Below the pieces are notes generated by a model. It was given only the letters and a program-made list of their open reading frames with translations. It made no database searches and was not told the origin of the DNA. A stretch of 64,000 bases of DNA from Chalara sp. BL73 (Eukaryota; Ascomycota; Leotiomycetes; Helotiales): positions 555,564 to 619,563 of the forward strand of contig CAKJVC010000147.1 in assembly GCA_918026815.1 (NCBI GenBank), in the 5' to 3' direction. Positions 1 through 12,656 of this stretch are shown piece after piece (the first letter of the stretch is position 1; each line of letters begins with the position of its first letter). Both the position numbers and the translations under genes were made by a program.

Positions 1-2
1 AC

Positions 3-2718
3 CCAGGTCTTCTGCCCGACCTGCACACTCTGGCAAGTGGTGATGTAGGGAAACGGAGGGAAACCATTTATGAAATTGTGAATGGTTGCTGGAGGTCGTG
101 TATTGAGCCAGGGGACGGCTGTGGCCATGAGCCAGATATCAATCACTTCCCATACCAATATAACAAAGTTAAGCCATTTATTGCAGATGCAATCATTGCA
201 AACCCTCCCAGCTTCGCTCATATCCACTGCGCAGAGAAGCTTGGGATTCCACTACACATGATGTTTACCATGCCTTGGTCGCCTACGCAAGCATTCCCTC
301 ATCCGTTGGTCAATGTCAAATCTACGAACGCCAACCGAGATGTAACTAATTACATCTCCTACACCTTGGTTGATATGATGACCTGGCAAGGACTGGGTGA
401 TATTATCAACAAGTTTCGTATCAAAGCGTTGAACTTAGAGCCAATCAGTGTGATGTGGGCACCTGGATTGACACATCGACTCCGTATACCATTTACATAT
501 TGCTGGTAAGCTGAATACCTCCGGCCTACAAGCACCTCGCCGTGGATCTAACCTTGTTTAGGTCTCCTGCACTAATACCTAAGCCTGAGGATTGGGCAGA
601 TCACATTTCCATTTCTGGCTTCTACTTTTTATCTCTCGCTTCAGGATACACTCCCGACAAATTACTCTCAGACTTCCTCGCCAAAGGCCCTCCGCCAGTC
701 TATATAGGCTTCGGGTCGATTGTCGTCGACGATCCAGACGCCATGACCATGCTCATTTTCAAAGCCGTTAAATTAGCTGGTATTCGTGCTCTTGTTTCTC
801 AAGGTTGGGGAGGTCTTGGTGCAAACGAGATTGGAAAACCTGATGAAGTCTTCATGCTTGGTAACATCCCTCACGATTGGCTATTCCAACATGTTTCAGC
901 CGTTGTGCATCACGGCGGGGCTGGAACAACTGCAGCTGGAGTGTTAGCAGGTCGACCAACTATAATCGTTCCTTTCTTCGGCGACCAGCCATTCTGGGGC
1001 TCAATGATTGCCCGCGCTGGAGCTGGACCTGAGCCCATCCCATATAAGAAGTTGACAGCTGAGTTATTAGCAGCACAACTACGGATAGCTCTTGCACCAG
1101 AAACTCTAACCAAAGCGAGAGAGCTTGGGCAAAAGATTGCTTCGGAACAGGGCTCAGATGTCGGTGCAAAACATTTCCATAGCGCACTGGATCCCAATAT
1201 GCAGTGTGCTATTCTTCCAGGAAGGGTCGCTGTTTGGCGACTGAAGAGGACGAATGTGCTGATTAGTGCAAAGGCTGCTGCTGTGCTTTGCATGAAGGAT
1301 CAAATTCACGAAGGGGACTTTAAGCTGTAAGCTGTCCCATATCCTCTCCGAAGCGTTGGGCTAATTTTATAAGACATCGATCAGTGGAATACGAAACAGA
1401 AGACGGTCCATGGGATCCAGTCTCTGGTGTCGCCTCGGCTCTTGTAGGCACTCTTTCAAACCTAGCTGTTGGAGCTGCAGATCTTCCATCTGAGGTTTTC
1501 CATACATTGGAGGCGAGATCACACCACTGGAGTAGCCTCAAGCATGGCAACGCTAGTGAGGGTAGTAATATTGGGAGTATACAGGCGACCATATCGACAT
1601 CTAGTTTAGTATCAACGTCCGAGGCCTCAGCCATGAAAGGCAAGCCAGAAGTGCAAGATATCCTACCTGAAAGATTAAACGATGCTCACTGGGTGGAGCA
1701 GCACGATACTTTAGAGGTACCACTAAGTGTAACCTTGAATCAGACGGACGCGTCAAATACAGGCCCAGTGGACTCAACGGAACTGGAAAGGATAGAAGAA
1801 ACTCACTCCCAACCACCCGCTGATACAATCGCTCGCTTAACCCAACACAGTGACTCTCACGACAAAACCCTTCTAGAAACAAGGAAGCAGAAAGCCAAGG
1901 ACGATCTCGTGTACGTCGCCAAGGTTGCCCTTTCGGGACCAATGGACTTGACCGAGTCCATCGCCAAAGGTTTCCACAATGCGCCGAGGTTGTACAACGA
2001 TAAGACTGTCCGGCCACAGGAGAATATCACGGATTTGCAATCCGGTTTGAAAGCTGCGGGCAGAGATTTTGCGCATGCTGTCTATGATGGGGTAACGGGT
2101 GTAGTTACCCAACCATTCAATGGTGCTAGGGAAGGCGGTGTAGCCGGTTTCGTGACTGGGGTTGGGAAGGGGATTGGTGGGTTAATTCTTAAGCCTACAG
2201 GAGGTACGTCTTTAGTCCCTCTCTACCCTTATACTCTTTCATTTGATATCCAGAAATGGTGGCCTGATCTAATCCACTACGTTGTAGCGGCCTTTTCCGT
2301 CCCTGCGGACACTATAAAAGGGGTGTATAAAGAACTCCAAAAGACAAGCGACACGCGACTCGAAGAACACATCATCAAATCACGCTTGGCTCAAGGCAAA
2401 CAGGAAGCTCTATCCACTAGTGAGGAAGAAAAAATGATGATTGTGAAAAAGTGGGCAGAGATAAAGTTGTCGGCTGCAAGCCAGCCGCATTTAAATAAGT
2501 CGCAGACGCTTGCCAATAAGCTCAGTTGGAAACTTCATGGTGGATTAACTGAGGAGGAGAAACATGGACGCAGAGAGAATGGAAAAGAGGAGGGCACAGG
2601 GCATCTTCACGGGTTGTGGCATCCTGGTCATCATCACCACGAGAAGACTGGATCTGCAAAGCCTGTCGCTGCTCATACAACGGAGCCTATCAAATCCAAG
2701 GTTGCGCACAACGTCTAA
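3..2718 (+). CDS. Sterol 3-beta-glucosyltransferase-like protein (GT1/GT28 type), 5' end outside window
   Basis: The gene is open from base 3, so its N-terminus lies upstream. Proposed exons are 3-505, 562-1326, 1374-2203 and 2288-2718; these join in frame to 842 codons plus stop. The acceptor-side glycosyltransferase domain is in exon 1 and the start of exon 2. The nucleotide-sugar site in exon 2 carries the motif HHGGAGTTAAG (about 908-940), typical of UDP-glucose:sterol glucosyltransferases (UGT80/Atg26-like). After the catalytic domain comes a C-terminal region with GAREGGVAGFVTGVGKGIGG, the glycine-rich segment found behind GT domains in many fungal homologues. The last intron is uninterrupted by stops, but removing it restores the expected KPTGA...TIKGVYKEL run and its end carries a good branch site. 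By family it should move glucose from UDP-glucose to membrane sterols. No lesion is seen. Confidence 0.85.
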
Positions 2719-2883
2719 CTAATTAGGCCGCTACTACGGCAGGCTAGTCCCCAATTTAACTGCGATTAGATAAAAAGGTAACTAAGTAGAACTTTTCTTC
2801 TTTTATTGAGCTATCAGGACCGATACAACTAGTTGCATTTTCCTTGTCTCAACTATGCCCTGAATTTGTGGTCTAGATCTGTA

Positions 2884-4649
2884 TCACCATATCCCAGATA
2901 TCTGATCGTAATCGACTATATTTGTCGGAGCTGCAGCTTCCCTTGCTCTTCTATTTAGGTCATAGGAAACCTTATACATCTCTTCTATCTCCGGACTGTG
3001 TGTTTCCTTGAGCAAGAACTCAAGAAGCTTGAGGAATGGTTCGGTGAGGTCGAGATCCGACTGTACGGTAATATTGGAAGAATCAAGAAGTACGTTATGA
3101 AGGATCGTGGTGACAGCTGCGAATAAGACTTGGATCAAGAGCCTGGAGGAAGTTAGACAGTTTTACGTTCAATTGAGACATTTTTATGGGACTGACCAGA
3201 TACAGTAGTAGTCGCCCTGGGGTATCATTCGAAAAGCCCGATAGTACACCGTGCCTCATATATGTATGTGCTGTCAAACAGAAAGCCGAATGCTTGCAAC
3301 GTCAAATTGCCGTTGCTTATTAGGTCACTTGTATACCTCATCACTAGAAATGGGCGATGAATTGCAATTAAGCAGTTCGCATATGTCAGGTGTAAGATGG
3401 TATAGTGAAGATACACAGGAGTGATGTAAGTCTGAAGTGCCTTGTTTGGAAACTCCGTCTCAAAGTTGGTGGGAACGCTACTCTTCCATACCACTAGTCG
3501 AGAGGCGAGTTCTTGCGCAGCAAAAAGGCGCTCTGCTTCAGATTGCTTTAACCCCCCTACAGAATATAGTTTTTTATACGTCTGTCCCTGAATAATTGCA
3601 AGTCCAATATGAAAGTCGAGTAATTCCAGTACGTTACGTTCTTCTCCGTCTGTGCTTAAGTCTGATATTGTTTTCAGCGGTAGGCCAACATCTATGTCAT
3701 CATCATCTTGTCCTGGAGTTTTTCCTGTCCGCAGACTGATATCTTTGTCCACAACATAAGTGATTCAAAAGACAAGCTTTCGCTGTTCATTCTCGGTATC
3801 AGCAACAGCTGAGTCATTTGACTGTTTGTGTAAATCTATATCTTGAGTTGCTCGAATTGTGGCAGCGATCAGCGAAGGGCATAGTCGATAATTAGGCGTT
3901 CTCCTAAGAATTATTGTGGTTGCGAGTAACGCCTGGACGGTAGAGAGACATGATGGCATCATCAAGAGGTCAGGGACTACAGCCAGTGTGTTCTGTATGT
4001 AGCCGCAAGCATATTGATCTTCTTCCTGTACATCGGAAGTTCGCATTGCACGGAATCGGTGTGCCATTGCAAGAACAACGTTAAGACAAGCCCACCAACT
4101 TGGATCTTTTGATGGGTCTGCATTTAGGTATTTCTCTCGGCTCATCTCCATGAAAGATTTCGCGTCAAAAATTGGAAAGAATGTGTTAAAACTCCTAAGG
4201 GCCTCTTCAATTCGCGATAGAGCATCGGGCATAGGCGGAAGCTTTTGGAAGATGATACGCGGGGAGATGTTACTGAATGGGCTACGATTCCAATATCGTG
4301 TAGAGAGTTGGCTGGGTCCTAACAGCTCCTGGGAAATGTGTGTGGTAGCGAGTGCTGGTTTGAAAGAAACTGGCTGTCTTGTCACTAGTTTCGAGTTAAC
4401 TGCTGTGATGAGCATCTGGAAAGCGCGACTTGCTTTGGATGTGTGGTTTTCGTATGGTGTTGGTTGTGTTCTCTGAAATATCATCTCCTGCAGTTGGCAT
4501 TACACACAACGCCTCTGGTTGAGTAGTAAATGCATCACGCTCCTCTGCTTCTGCCGGATCAACGATCACAGAGCAGCTCCTAAGACTTCCCTCGGATTTC
4601 TCGAGTGTACTTTCGAGCGGGACCATCTTTCCAGAAGCTTTTAATAGAG
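2884..4649 (-). pseudogene. Broken fungal transcription factor (fungal_trans domain), N-terminus missing
   Basis: The minus strand encodes a fungal-specific transcription factor middle domain, but it is broken. (1) A TGA at 3767-3765 sits where the family has Trp in the VFW..YVVDKDISLRTG motif; the frame is open on both sides. (2) One base is missing near 3230: after LF the frame must shift to read RMIPQGDYYCIW. (3) Near 4484 the reading frame changes without a convincing intron. (4) No Zn2Cys6 cluster is present, and the 5' side runs into the terminal repeat of the TIR element at 4650. A normal intron remains (about 3201-3148, donor GTCAGT), and the tail LLIQVLFAAVTTILHN continues to a stop at 2884. 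I infer loss of function, probably together with the element insertion. Its original targets are unknown. Confidence 0.8.
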
Positions 4650-4656
4650 GGGTTAC

Positions 4657-4719
4657 AGTTGGGCCAGGGTAGAAAATTCCTTGGCATTTTGCCAAGAAAT
4701 GTTCTACCCCGGCCCAACT
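4657..4719. repeat. Palindrome at left end of TIR element
   Basis: The arms AGTTGGGCCAGGGTAGAA and TTCTACCCCGGCCCAACT surround an inner palindrome CTTGGCATTTTGCCAAG. The 63-bp stretch could form a nearly perfect hairpin or cruciform. It is made from the TIR and an inverted copy of it. Confidence 0.8.
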
Positions 4720-4950
4720 CTTTGTGCAACTATTTGTACCCTGGGTGAACTTAAGCGAAAAACCAAACTTGGCTAGAACTATGCTTGGTGGATACGCAAC
4801 ATAAGCTTAGCGTGTAAAAAACTACATATTGTAAGTACATTGAAGCATATGCAAAGGATATTCTAGTATTTATTTTACAGAAAGACTAATAAAATAAACA
4901 AAACAGTTAGGATATGTAGTGTATGTAGTATATGTTCAGTATATGTTTAG

Positions 4951-5124
4951 TGTCACGTCGCGTGCTCCCAAGCACACGTGATCCATATTAGGCGAGCTCC
5001 CCGAGCTCCTCGTGTATATATAGCCTGCTCTCCTCGAGCTCCCTCTTCCTTCCTTAGCTATAAATTCTCGTATAGTACCACAGCTGCTCTCTGTATCTGT
5101 AAATCCACAGCTCGTGCCGTAACA
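4951..5124 (+). repeat. 5' LTR of Gypsy element
   Basis: 174 bp, TG...CA ends, with a TATATATAG box near the middle. Compared with the solo LTR at 34.8 kb it carries extra C-to-T and G-to-A changes. Direct repeat partner at 10956-11129. Confidence 0.92.
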
Positions 5125-8100
5125 TTATTTATAGCTCTTTTTAATCAACAGCCTGAAAAGGCCTAATATCTTCCTGAAAAAGCTCGAATACTTATTTTTT
5201 ACAAAAGTTAAAATATCGTACCGGAAGCTCGAAAAGCTTTCGACGACTTACAGCAGCGCTCGCTTATCTTTTTCTTTTCTGAAAAAGTCGCGGCTCGTTA
5301 GCTTACGCTTTGCGCAATCAGAAAGCTTTCAATACTATATCTATTCTTTAATTCACTTATTTTGTTACTTTATTTATTTTGTTATTTTGTTACAAGCACG
5401 ACAATAACTAACGCTACCGGCACAAAACGCGATGCTAAAAGCAAAGCAGCCGCAACTACTTCGGAAGCACTATACGCTTAAAACTCCGGCTTTTTTTAAA
5501 ACAACGAAGCAAAACTATTATTTTTTAAGAATTTTGCTATAATAGCAATACAGGCTACTTTACAGCAAATACAAAAAAAGCTAGCTATTAACAAAAAGCA
5601 AGCTCGACTACAAACTGCGCAATTCGTCGACCTGAAAAAGCAGCTAGCAACAAAAAGCAAGTTTAACTCGGAATTACTTTTTATTTAGCTTTTAAGCTCG
5701 AACACTTCTTTTTGTACAGTAAAGCAAGAAATAACGATAGAAACGCTACGCTTCGCTTATTTTTTTACTTTTGCTCGTGTTAAAAATATTTAGAAGCTCG
5801 ACAACGAAATAAATTCTATTTACAAAAGTTAAAAAATCCAGCTATTCGGCTTTTTCCGGCGTTATTTAAAAATGTACGAAACTAAGCAAAACAAAATAAA
5901 TTACTTATTTCAAAAAACAACAGGCTTAGCTCAAAGCTTTTTAGTAAACAAAATAAGTTATTTGTTACTTATACTTTACACAACTGTAAATAAAATACTC
6001 GAAACGCTTATTATAAGTATAGTCAACGTTAACGAACAAATCGAGCAGCGAAAAAAATACTACAAACTTTATATAACAAATTTAGAAAGTTTCGCTAAGT
6101 TTAAGCATAAGTTCTTTTTTTGTGCAAATAAAGCTAATATTCCAGTTTCGAAACAGCAAAAAAACATGTTCCAAAAACTAAAGCCGAACTTTTAATTACA
6201 ACTAGCTTTTATTCGTCGATTAACAAAACTTATTTTTGCTAGTTTTTGCAGCTTAGCTTACAGTGTGTACTAAAACTCGGCTACAGCTAAGCAGCGGCTT
6301 CGTACTTGTTAAGCTCGGCAATTTTTTTAGCAATTTTTATTTCGGCAATCTTTTTTTCAAATTGTTGCTAGCACATTTCGAAAAAGCCAAAAACCGAGCA
6401 AAAGTTTAACTGCCGCTACTTTATTTCCAGCTCGTCAAAGCTCGGCTTTTTCAAGCAAAAAGCGCTCGTTAACTTTAAAAGTAACAATTGCAAATATATG
6501 CTACAATTGCGAAAAACCAGGCTATTACGCTACAAACTGTTTTTTGCCGCGCAAGCCAAACATAGCGCTAAAGCTTTTAAAACTAAGCTTTTTAAGCTTA
6601 GCGAAAAACTTTGCAGAACCAAAGTCGCTTAGTTTAAGCTCGGAAAATAAAATAAAAAAGTCGAAAAAAAAAAAGCTTTAAAAAAAGTTTTTTTTTTAAA
6701 GCGTACTAGAAAAAAAAATAAAAATTATACTATTTTCGACTTACGTCGCTTTATAAGCGAAAATGCTTTTACAATTTTTTGTAGTTTAATAAAAAATGAA
6801 TATTGTTACAGTACTTCGAACTTTATCGATACTAAAACAAACGCTTTTTTTCTGATTTACAGTTCGCTAGCCGAGCAGCTAATTACTAAATGCGAAGCTC
6901 GACGTTTTCAATTTTCTTTTTTTATTAAAGTAAAAAGCTTCGACGGCGAACGCGCAAAGCTTATTACCGACGTTATATTACTTTTTTTTGCTGTTAACAA
7001 AAAACGTTTTTCGGAACAACCGTTTTTTATTGCTAATCTAAGTTTTTACGACGTGATTATTAAGCGCAAGTAGCTAAAACAACAAAACGCTTAGTTAAGT
7101 GTTAAAAATAAAATTATTAAATAGCCGAACTACTTGCTTTTTACAGAATTCTTTAACAAGCTGATTCTCGTTACTTAATTTTCGCTCGCTTTTTAAGCGC
7201 CCGACGAAAACGCACAAAAAAATGCAAACAAGCGCGACGCAAAGCAAGCTATCGCTAAGCGCGAAACTTTACAACGCCGTGTGCAAAAGCTTTTAATCGT
7301 TTTTTCGATTTTAACAAAGCTAATTCAGCTCGACGAGCTTTCGAAGCTAGTGCTAAAAAAGCTTTTTATTTTTTAGCACGAAGCTCGCGCGCGCTTCAGC
7401 GTTAAATACAATGCTCGCGCGCTTTTTACTTCTTAGCACGAAACTCGCACGCTTTTTAATAATACTAACAAAGCTTAAACACTTTTAATTCCTTAGCGCA
7501 AAGCGCTCGAGCTACTAGTTGTTTTTTTAGCACTAACTAAGCTTTAGCAGCTATTTCTGTTTTTAAAACAAAACAACATTAAGCTCGCTACTTCGGCGAA
7601 AACAGCTGTCGACAAAAGTTTGCTAAGCGTAAATATAGCGCTTATTAGCGCACCCGCGTTCACGCTTTACACGCGTCGAAAAAGCAATTTAGTATTTGCA
7701 ACAAGCTTGTATAAAATCGATTAAATCTTAAAAAAACGGAAAATTATAGTTCGCAAGCTTTTTAATTTATTAAGTAAAGCCTACTTGTTAATAGCAAAGC
7801 TAAATTACAGTAAAAACGACGCTTTAGTTCAAACTAAAGTTTTTAAGTTTTATCGAAATCGTTTTAGTACGTTTTTAAAAAAAACTTCCGACAAGTTGTT
7901 TTCGTTGCGTTTTAAAGTAAACTACAAAATCGAATTTACAAAGCCAAATTTTTTAAGCTACAGCTTTTTTTATAAAATAACTACAAAAAAGCTTTTCGCT
8001 GTTAAAAAATACTTGCTCGAAAATTTAAGTAAAAGCTTTATTGTCGAAAACTAAGCTTTTTTTGCGTTTTTAGTTCTTTTTGTCAAAAAAAGAAATAAAA

Positions 8101-10955
8101 GCTTTCGCTTTTATATTAATTACCGCAAACTTAACTCGATTACTCGAAAAAATCAATACTCGCTTTTTTTAATCGACGAAACGCTAGCACGTTTAGCAAA
8201 AGCCAAAATTTACACTAAACTTAATATTCGCTAAACGTTTTACTGTATACGTATAAATTCTGACTTAAAAAAGCTTACAACGTTCCGTACGCGCTATAGC
8301 TTTTACAAGTGCAAAGTGCTTTTTTTTAGCTTAACGAACAGTTCGACTACGTACTAGAAATATATAAACAGCGTGCTTTTTAACTATTTAAATAACTTTT
8401 GCACAGTTTACTTAAACGATATTTTAATTTTTTTTAACAGCAAGCGCGAACACGTAAAACATGTTTGCAAAGTTTTCGAGCAGTTACAAACTGCCGGCTT
8501 GCAAATCAATATTCGAAAAACAGAGTTTCACGTAACTTGTACTAAGTACTTAAGCTTTATAGTTACAACAAAAAGCATCGAAATAAACTTTAAAAAAATT
8601 TCGGCTATTACTTTTTAAGCTTAGCTAACTAATATACGCAGCGTACAGTTATTTCTGGAGTTTTGCAATTTTTACCGGCGTTTTATTAAAAATTACGAAC
8701 GTTTAGTATTTCTTTTGACGCAGTTTACAAAAAAAAATGTTTTTTTCAAATTTAATAAAAATTGTCAAAAAGCATTTGCGTTGCTTAAAAAGTTTTTAAC
8801 AGCTGCTTTTGTACTGTAGTATTACGACTACAAGCTTAAAAGCTTAGTAAAAACAAACGCAAGCGACAAAGTCGTAACAGAAATGCTTTTATAACGCAAA
8901 AGCTTTAAAAACTTATAGTTTTTTGTAAAGTACTTTTCAAAAACTATAGCACTTGCGAAGCTTAACTATTAAATGCATAACAAAAAAATACTAGCTATTA
9001 TACGTTCGCTAATACAGTAGCGAACGAACTTAGCGAGCACTACATTTTTTATTTAAATACTTACCGATCATAAAACACTCGAATATTTTATAACAAGCAA
9101 AGCGCTAAACGCACGCTAAGCTCGTTAAGCGAAAGTACTTTCTGAGTTTTATTTTAATATTATATACTGCTCAGAAAAAACTAACAAGAAAACGGATGCT
9201 TTAACAAAAAAAAAGCAAAACGTAGCTTTTCAAAACGCTTTTAAAAAAAAAACTCGCGACTAAATTCTGCTAAGCCCCGACCGAGTAAATGCTCGCATTT
9301 TAGCTCAGCTACTTATAGCCGCACTCGAAAGCCAAGCCGAGCGTTCAGAAAAAAACCGCTTTGCTTTTAAAAACTTCGATCTAGTAAGCCAGCTGCTTGT
9401 AGCAAACAGAAAAAGCACTAAGCTGAAGTTTATGCGTGCTCAAGTTTGTGCTAAAGCCTAAAACTAGAAGCTAAAAAACAAGCTGTTTTTGTAGCAAAAA
9501 AAACTTGTAGTGCCGATAAAAAAAACGCTTCGCGCGCAGCTTTTGAATAAAGTTTATGCTTAAATGTCGACAGTGTATTTAAAAAATTTTAAAACTAAGC
9601 TTTTTGTCGCTCGGAACTATTAGTAAAAAAGTTTTTTAAACGACGTATTTAACTACGTTTACTTTTGTAAAGCATACCGAAAAACAACAGTACTACGTAA
9701 CTGCACGCTTAGCTATTTGTACTCGCTTTCGATTTTCGACCGGCTATAGCAGCACGTGTTTATAAATTATAAGTCGTTCTTTGCAACAAAAAACAAGCAC
9801 GACAACTTTTTTGTAGTAGTCGATAAATTTTGCAAATAAGCAGTATCGATTCTTTATTTAAAGTCGGTAAATGCTCGGAATATAGCTCGTATATACATCG
9901 AGCGTATTTACTGCTGTTACAAAGCTTTTTAAACAATAGTGTTAAACAAAAGCTTTTAGTTTATTTCGTCGTTTTAAAACGAGTTTACGCGCATTTTAAA
10001 AGTAAAACTGAAGCTTTTTATAGTATATTACTTTTAAACAAACAGCTAAACAAAAATTGTTAACTAGTATATTAATTTACAGCTTAAGCTTTTTATTAAT
10101 TACTATTAAAACGACTAGCCGGAACTAATTTTTATAGTAAACTACGCGCAGTTTACGTTACTGCACGAAAGTTTAAAAATAATATTTCTGTTCGAAATTT
10201 AATACAATTACAAGCTGAACACGTTTTAAAACTGAAAACTTGCGGAAAAAGCACTAAAAAACGCGCAAAAAAAGCTTAACCGGAAAAAAGCTTAAATATA
10301 CGTACAAAAAATGCACGAAACATAAAAAAAAGCCAAAAAATACTTACAACAAACATAAAAAGTACACGCTAAAAGCGCTAACAAGCGTTGCCGATCAGTA
10401 GATTTCGGCGTAAATAATTACGTTTATGTACTAACAAAAAACTAGCGCAAAAAACAGCTTAGTGCTAAGCTCGATTTTTAAATAAAAAGTCCTTAGCTTA
10501 TTATTGCTTAAAAAAGCTATTTTTTTCGATTAAAACTTCCGAGCTTTATAAAAATATACTTTGTGTTTTCAGCTAATCGCCTGCGTAAAGCAAAAAATGC
10601 TTTTTTGCTAAAACAAATTGCGGAAAAAGCTGAACTAATTGTTGTTGAAAACGAGCTGAAGTAAAAACTAAAAAAAGTGCTAGCTTGCAAGCTAAAGCGT
10701 AAAAAGCTTAAGTACAAAGCTCGTTAAGTAAACTAAAAAAAAAACCCCGAATAGTACTTAGCTTTCGACTTGAAGTACGCTTTTTATTTACTGAAAGCGT
10801 TTTACTTACAAAACCTAAGCGCGGAAAAGCTGCTTTTAAAGCTAGAAAATTGGATTAGGGCATAAAAAAAAAGTATTAACAATTACGACTACTTAAATAG
10901 TAACTTGCTGTGCTTTTAAAGCTCGAAAGCGAGCTTTTTCCGGAAAGAAAAGTGA
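5125..10955 (+). pseudogene. Decayed Gypsy gag-pol (zinc knuckle, RT, integrase traces)
   Basis: Order along the plus strand supports Ty3/Gypsy. (1) A gag CCHC knuckle at 6499-6540 reads CYNCEKPGYYATNC, with the His replaced by Tyr, as expected from a C-to-T change. (2) Reverse transcriptase at about 8370-8620 has YLNDILIFF (canonical YLDDILIYS, Asp to Asn by G-to-A), followed by AGLQINIRKTEFHVT and TKYLSFIVT. (3) Integrase at about 9660-10060 includes DNFFVVVDKFCK then TAA where Gln is expected (DRFSKQA). Chromodomain sequence is not recognisable. Stops are dense throughout, so no protein can be made. Open fragments in this block are relics, not genes. Confidence 0.88.
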
Positions 10956-11129
10956 TGTCACGTCGCGTGCTTTCAAGCACACGTGATCCATATTAAGCGA
11001 GCTCCCCGAGCTTTTCGTGTATATATAGCCTGCTCTCCTCGAGCTCCCTCTTCCTTCTTTAGCTATAGATTCTCGTATAGTACCACAGCTGCCCTCTGTA
11101 TCTGTAGATCCACAGCTCGTGCCGTGACA
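10956..11129 (+). repeat. 3' LTR of Gypsy element
   Basis: 174 bp, direct repeat of 4951-5124, followed directly by the TTTAG target duplication at 11130-11134. Confidence 0.92.
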
Positions 11130-11420
11130 TTTAGCATATACTAAACATATACTGAACATATACTACATAAAAATTTCTACTTACACTAAACCTATTTATT
11201 TATTTAATTACACATTTACTTGCAGTAGTTTTTATAGTCGAATTAATTAAGCAACGCAAAAGCATAAATTTGTTTAAAAGTTATATTATACGCGTTTTTT
11301 TGGTGTGGCTTTTTCTATGCTTGGCATATGCCGGGGTGAGATTTCTACCCTGGCTGAGCTCTTAAAGCTATGATTTCTACCCTGGGCCAAGATTTTTCTA
11401 CCCTGGCCCAACTGTAACCC

Positions 11421-12656
11421 GCATACGATAAAAACCTACAACTAGATACCATAATGATTGAATAAGAATTTCTTTCAGCGAGGTAGTAGAGAAAATTTCT
11501 ACGAACTAAAATTGCGTGGTTGGCTCGACAGTACTTATGGAGTACAGATTCGATCACCACAGACTCTATTATGTTTGCCGTGAATCCAAGAAGTATTTTT
11601 GCTACTTTGAGTGAGTTCGCTGTCCAATGTTCCGACATAACGAGGGCCCATCCCTCATTCTCATTGCCTTCCAAGGTAAATGCGCCCCTCGCATTGTAGC
11701 TAAGCTAGTACAGTGTGCTTCGCCGCAAATCATTATATGAACGATGGAGACTCGTTATATTAGACCTGGAAAGACGTTTGTAAACCCTGGTTGACTGTCT
11801 GGATGGAGTTTAGACAAGAGGCACTCCTTTGGAGTTGTAGTTCCCTTTCCCGTCTCCGGGTAGAAATTATTCCTCAATATTTAGCTAGCATAAGTGACAA
11901 CCATCCACCATATTCCTAAAGCTTTCTAAATGGGAAATATCATCCTAGAGTTTTACGAGCCGCTCTATAAACGAAGTCAAAGCGAAGCGCTTGGGAGAGG
12001 CTGAAGCAGGAACGAAAGACATATGAAAGCGTGCAGGGTTATGCAGCTCCTCCAGCTTGTTCCCCGGCAAATCCTATTGACTCCGCAGAGGAGATGATAA
12101 GTGGGGAAACAAGGAGCTACCTGACGTTATGCAGGAGTGTCTCGGTGGTCCCGAAGGCTCCGAGTAGGATCCGCACTATGAGAACTACAAAATCATGCTT
12201 TTGATCTAAAGCTCGGAGACATTTACGCCATAGATCTTGAAGTCCTAGCGAGCTCTCCCAGGATTAGCAATGTCGCTAATCTCCTGGCCACTTGTCTCTG
12301 TTGGAGTAGAGGCAGACATTAAGTGGCTTTTCTTCGGGATACTTTGCGACGAGCCAAATTACTAGAGAAATGATACGAGCCATACGAAAGACGGAATGCC
12401 AAACCAGCCGAGAGCACTACAGTCCATCAATCGGGTTTGTCACCAACAAAGGAGTGTGCCATATTAGCAAGTAATACCATAAAGGAAGAAGCCACCCTGC
12501 GGGCCTCCTCTTGGCTCTCTACCTAGCGGGTAAATTCTTGATAAAACATCAATTTATACAGGATTTGAATCTACAAGAGGGAGCACAGATAACGGAATAT
12601 AAAGGGGCGGACAAGAATTGTACTATCGGCAACTTATTATAAACTTGCTAGCAAAC
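11421..12656. other. Intergenic region without recognised gene
   Basis: Ordinary base composition between the TIR element and the GH74 pseudogene. A minus-strand open frame (11674-11345) runs into the TIR and has no recognisable family; I do not treat it as a gene. The stretch may hold the former promoter of the GH74 gene. Confidence 0.5.

Larger units (their letters stand above)
4951..11129 (+). mobile_element. Complete but hypermutated Ty3/Gypsy LTR retrotransposon
   Basis: Two 174-bp LTRs (4951-5124 and 10956-11129) begin TGTCACG and end in ACA. They are flanked by the 5-bp target duplication TTTAG (4946-4950 and 11130-11134), which fixes the element limits. The LTRs differ at 10 positions, all transitions. 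A purine-rich tract (GGAAAGAAAAGTGA) precedes the 3' LTR. The interior is AT-rich and full of stops. A solo LTR of the same family lies at 34,794-34,967 on the other strand. Confidence 0.93.
4650..11420. mobile_element. Small TIR DNA element split by a nested LTR retrotransposon
   Basis: The ends 4650-4675 and 11395-11420 are perfect 26-bp inverted repeats, starting GGGTTACAGTTGGGCCAGGG. Without the nested Gypsy (4951-11129) and one TTTAG, the element is about 587 bp and has no coding capacity, so it looks like a MITE or other non-autonomous element. Its inner parts mirror each other: TATATGTTCAGTATATG motifs on the left are answered by CATATACTGAACATATA on the right. The motif TTCTACCCTGGCC is repeated three times near the right end. 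I see no clear target-site duplication. A diverged relative of the right end lies at 41.46-41.80 kb. The superfamily is not assigned. Confidence 0.75.

Noticed and set aside
910..1293. Minus-strand open frame over the glucosyltransferase
   Set aside because: Shadow of the conserved plus-strand coding sequence.
4651..4695. Possible start of the regulator at 4695
   Set aside because: The first residues after this start codon are encoded by the TIR palindrome, so it is not the native start.
5872..10717. Several open frames of 60-110 codons inside the Gypsy block
   Set aside because: Short frames between hypermutation stops within gag-pol; only the RT piece at 8373-8618 carries recognisable motif, and it belongs to the pseudogene.
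11345..11674. Minus-strand open frame of 109 codons beside the TIR
   Set aside because: Its 3' part is TIR sequence; no domain; does not supply the missing zinc cluster of the regulator pseudogene.
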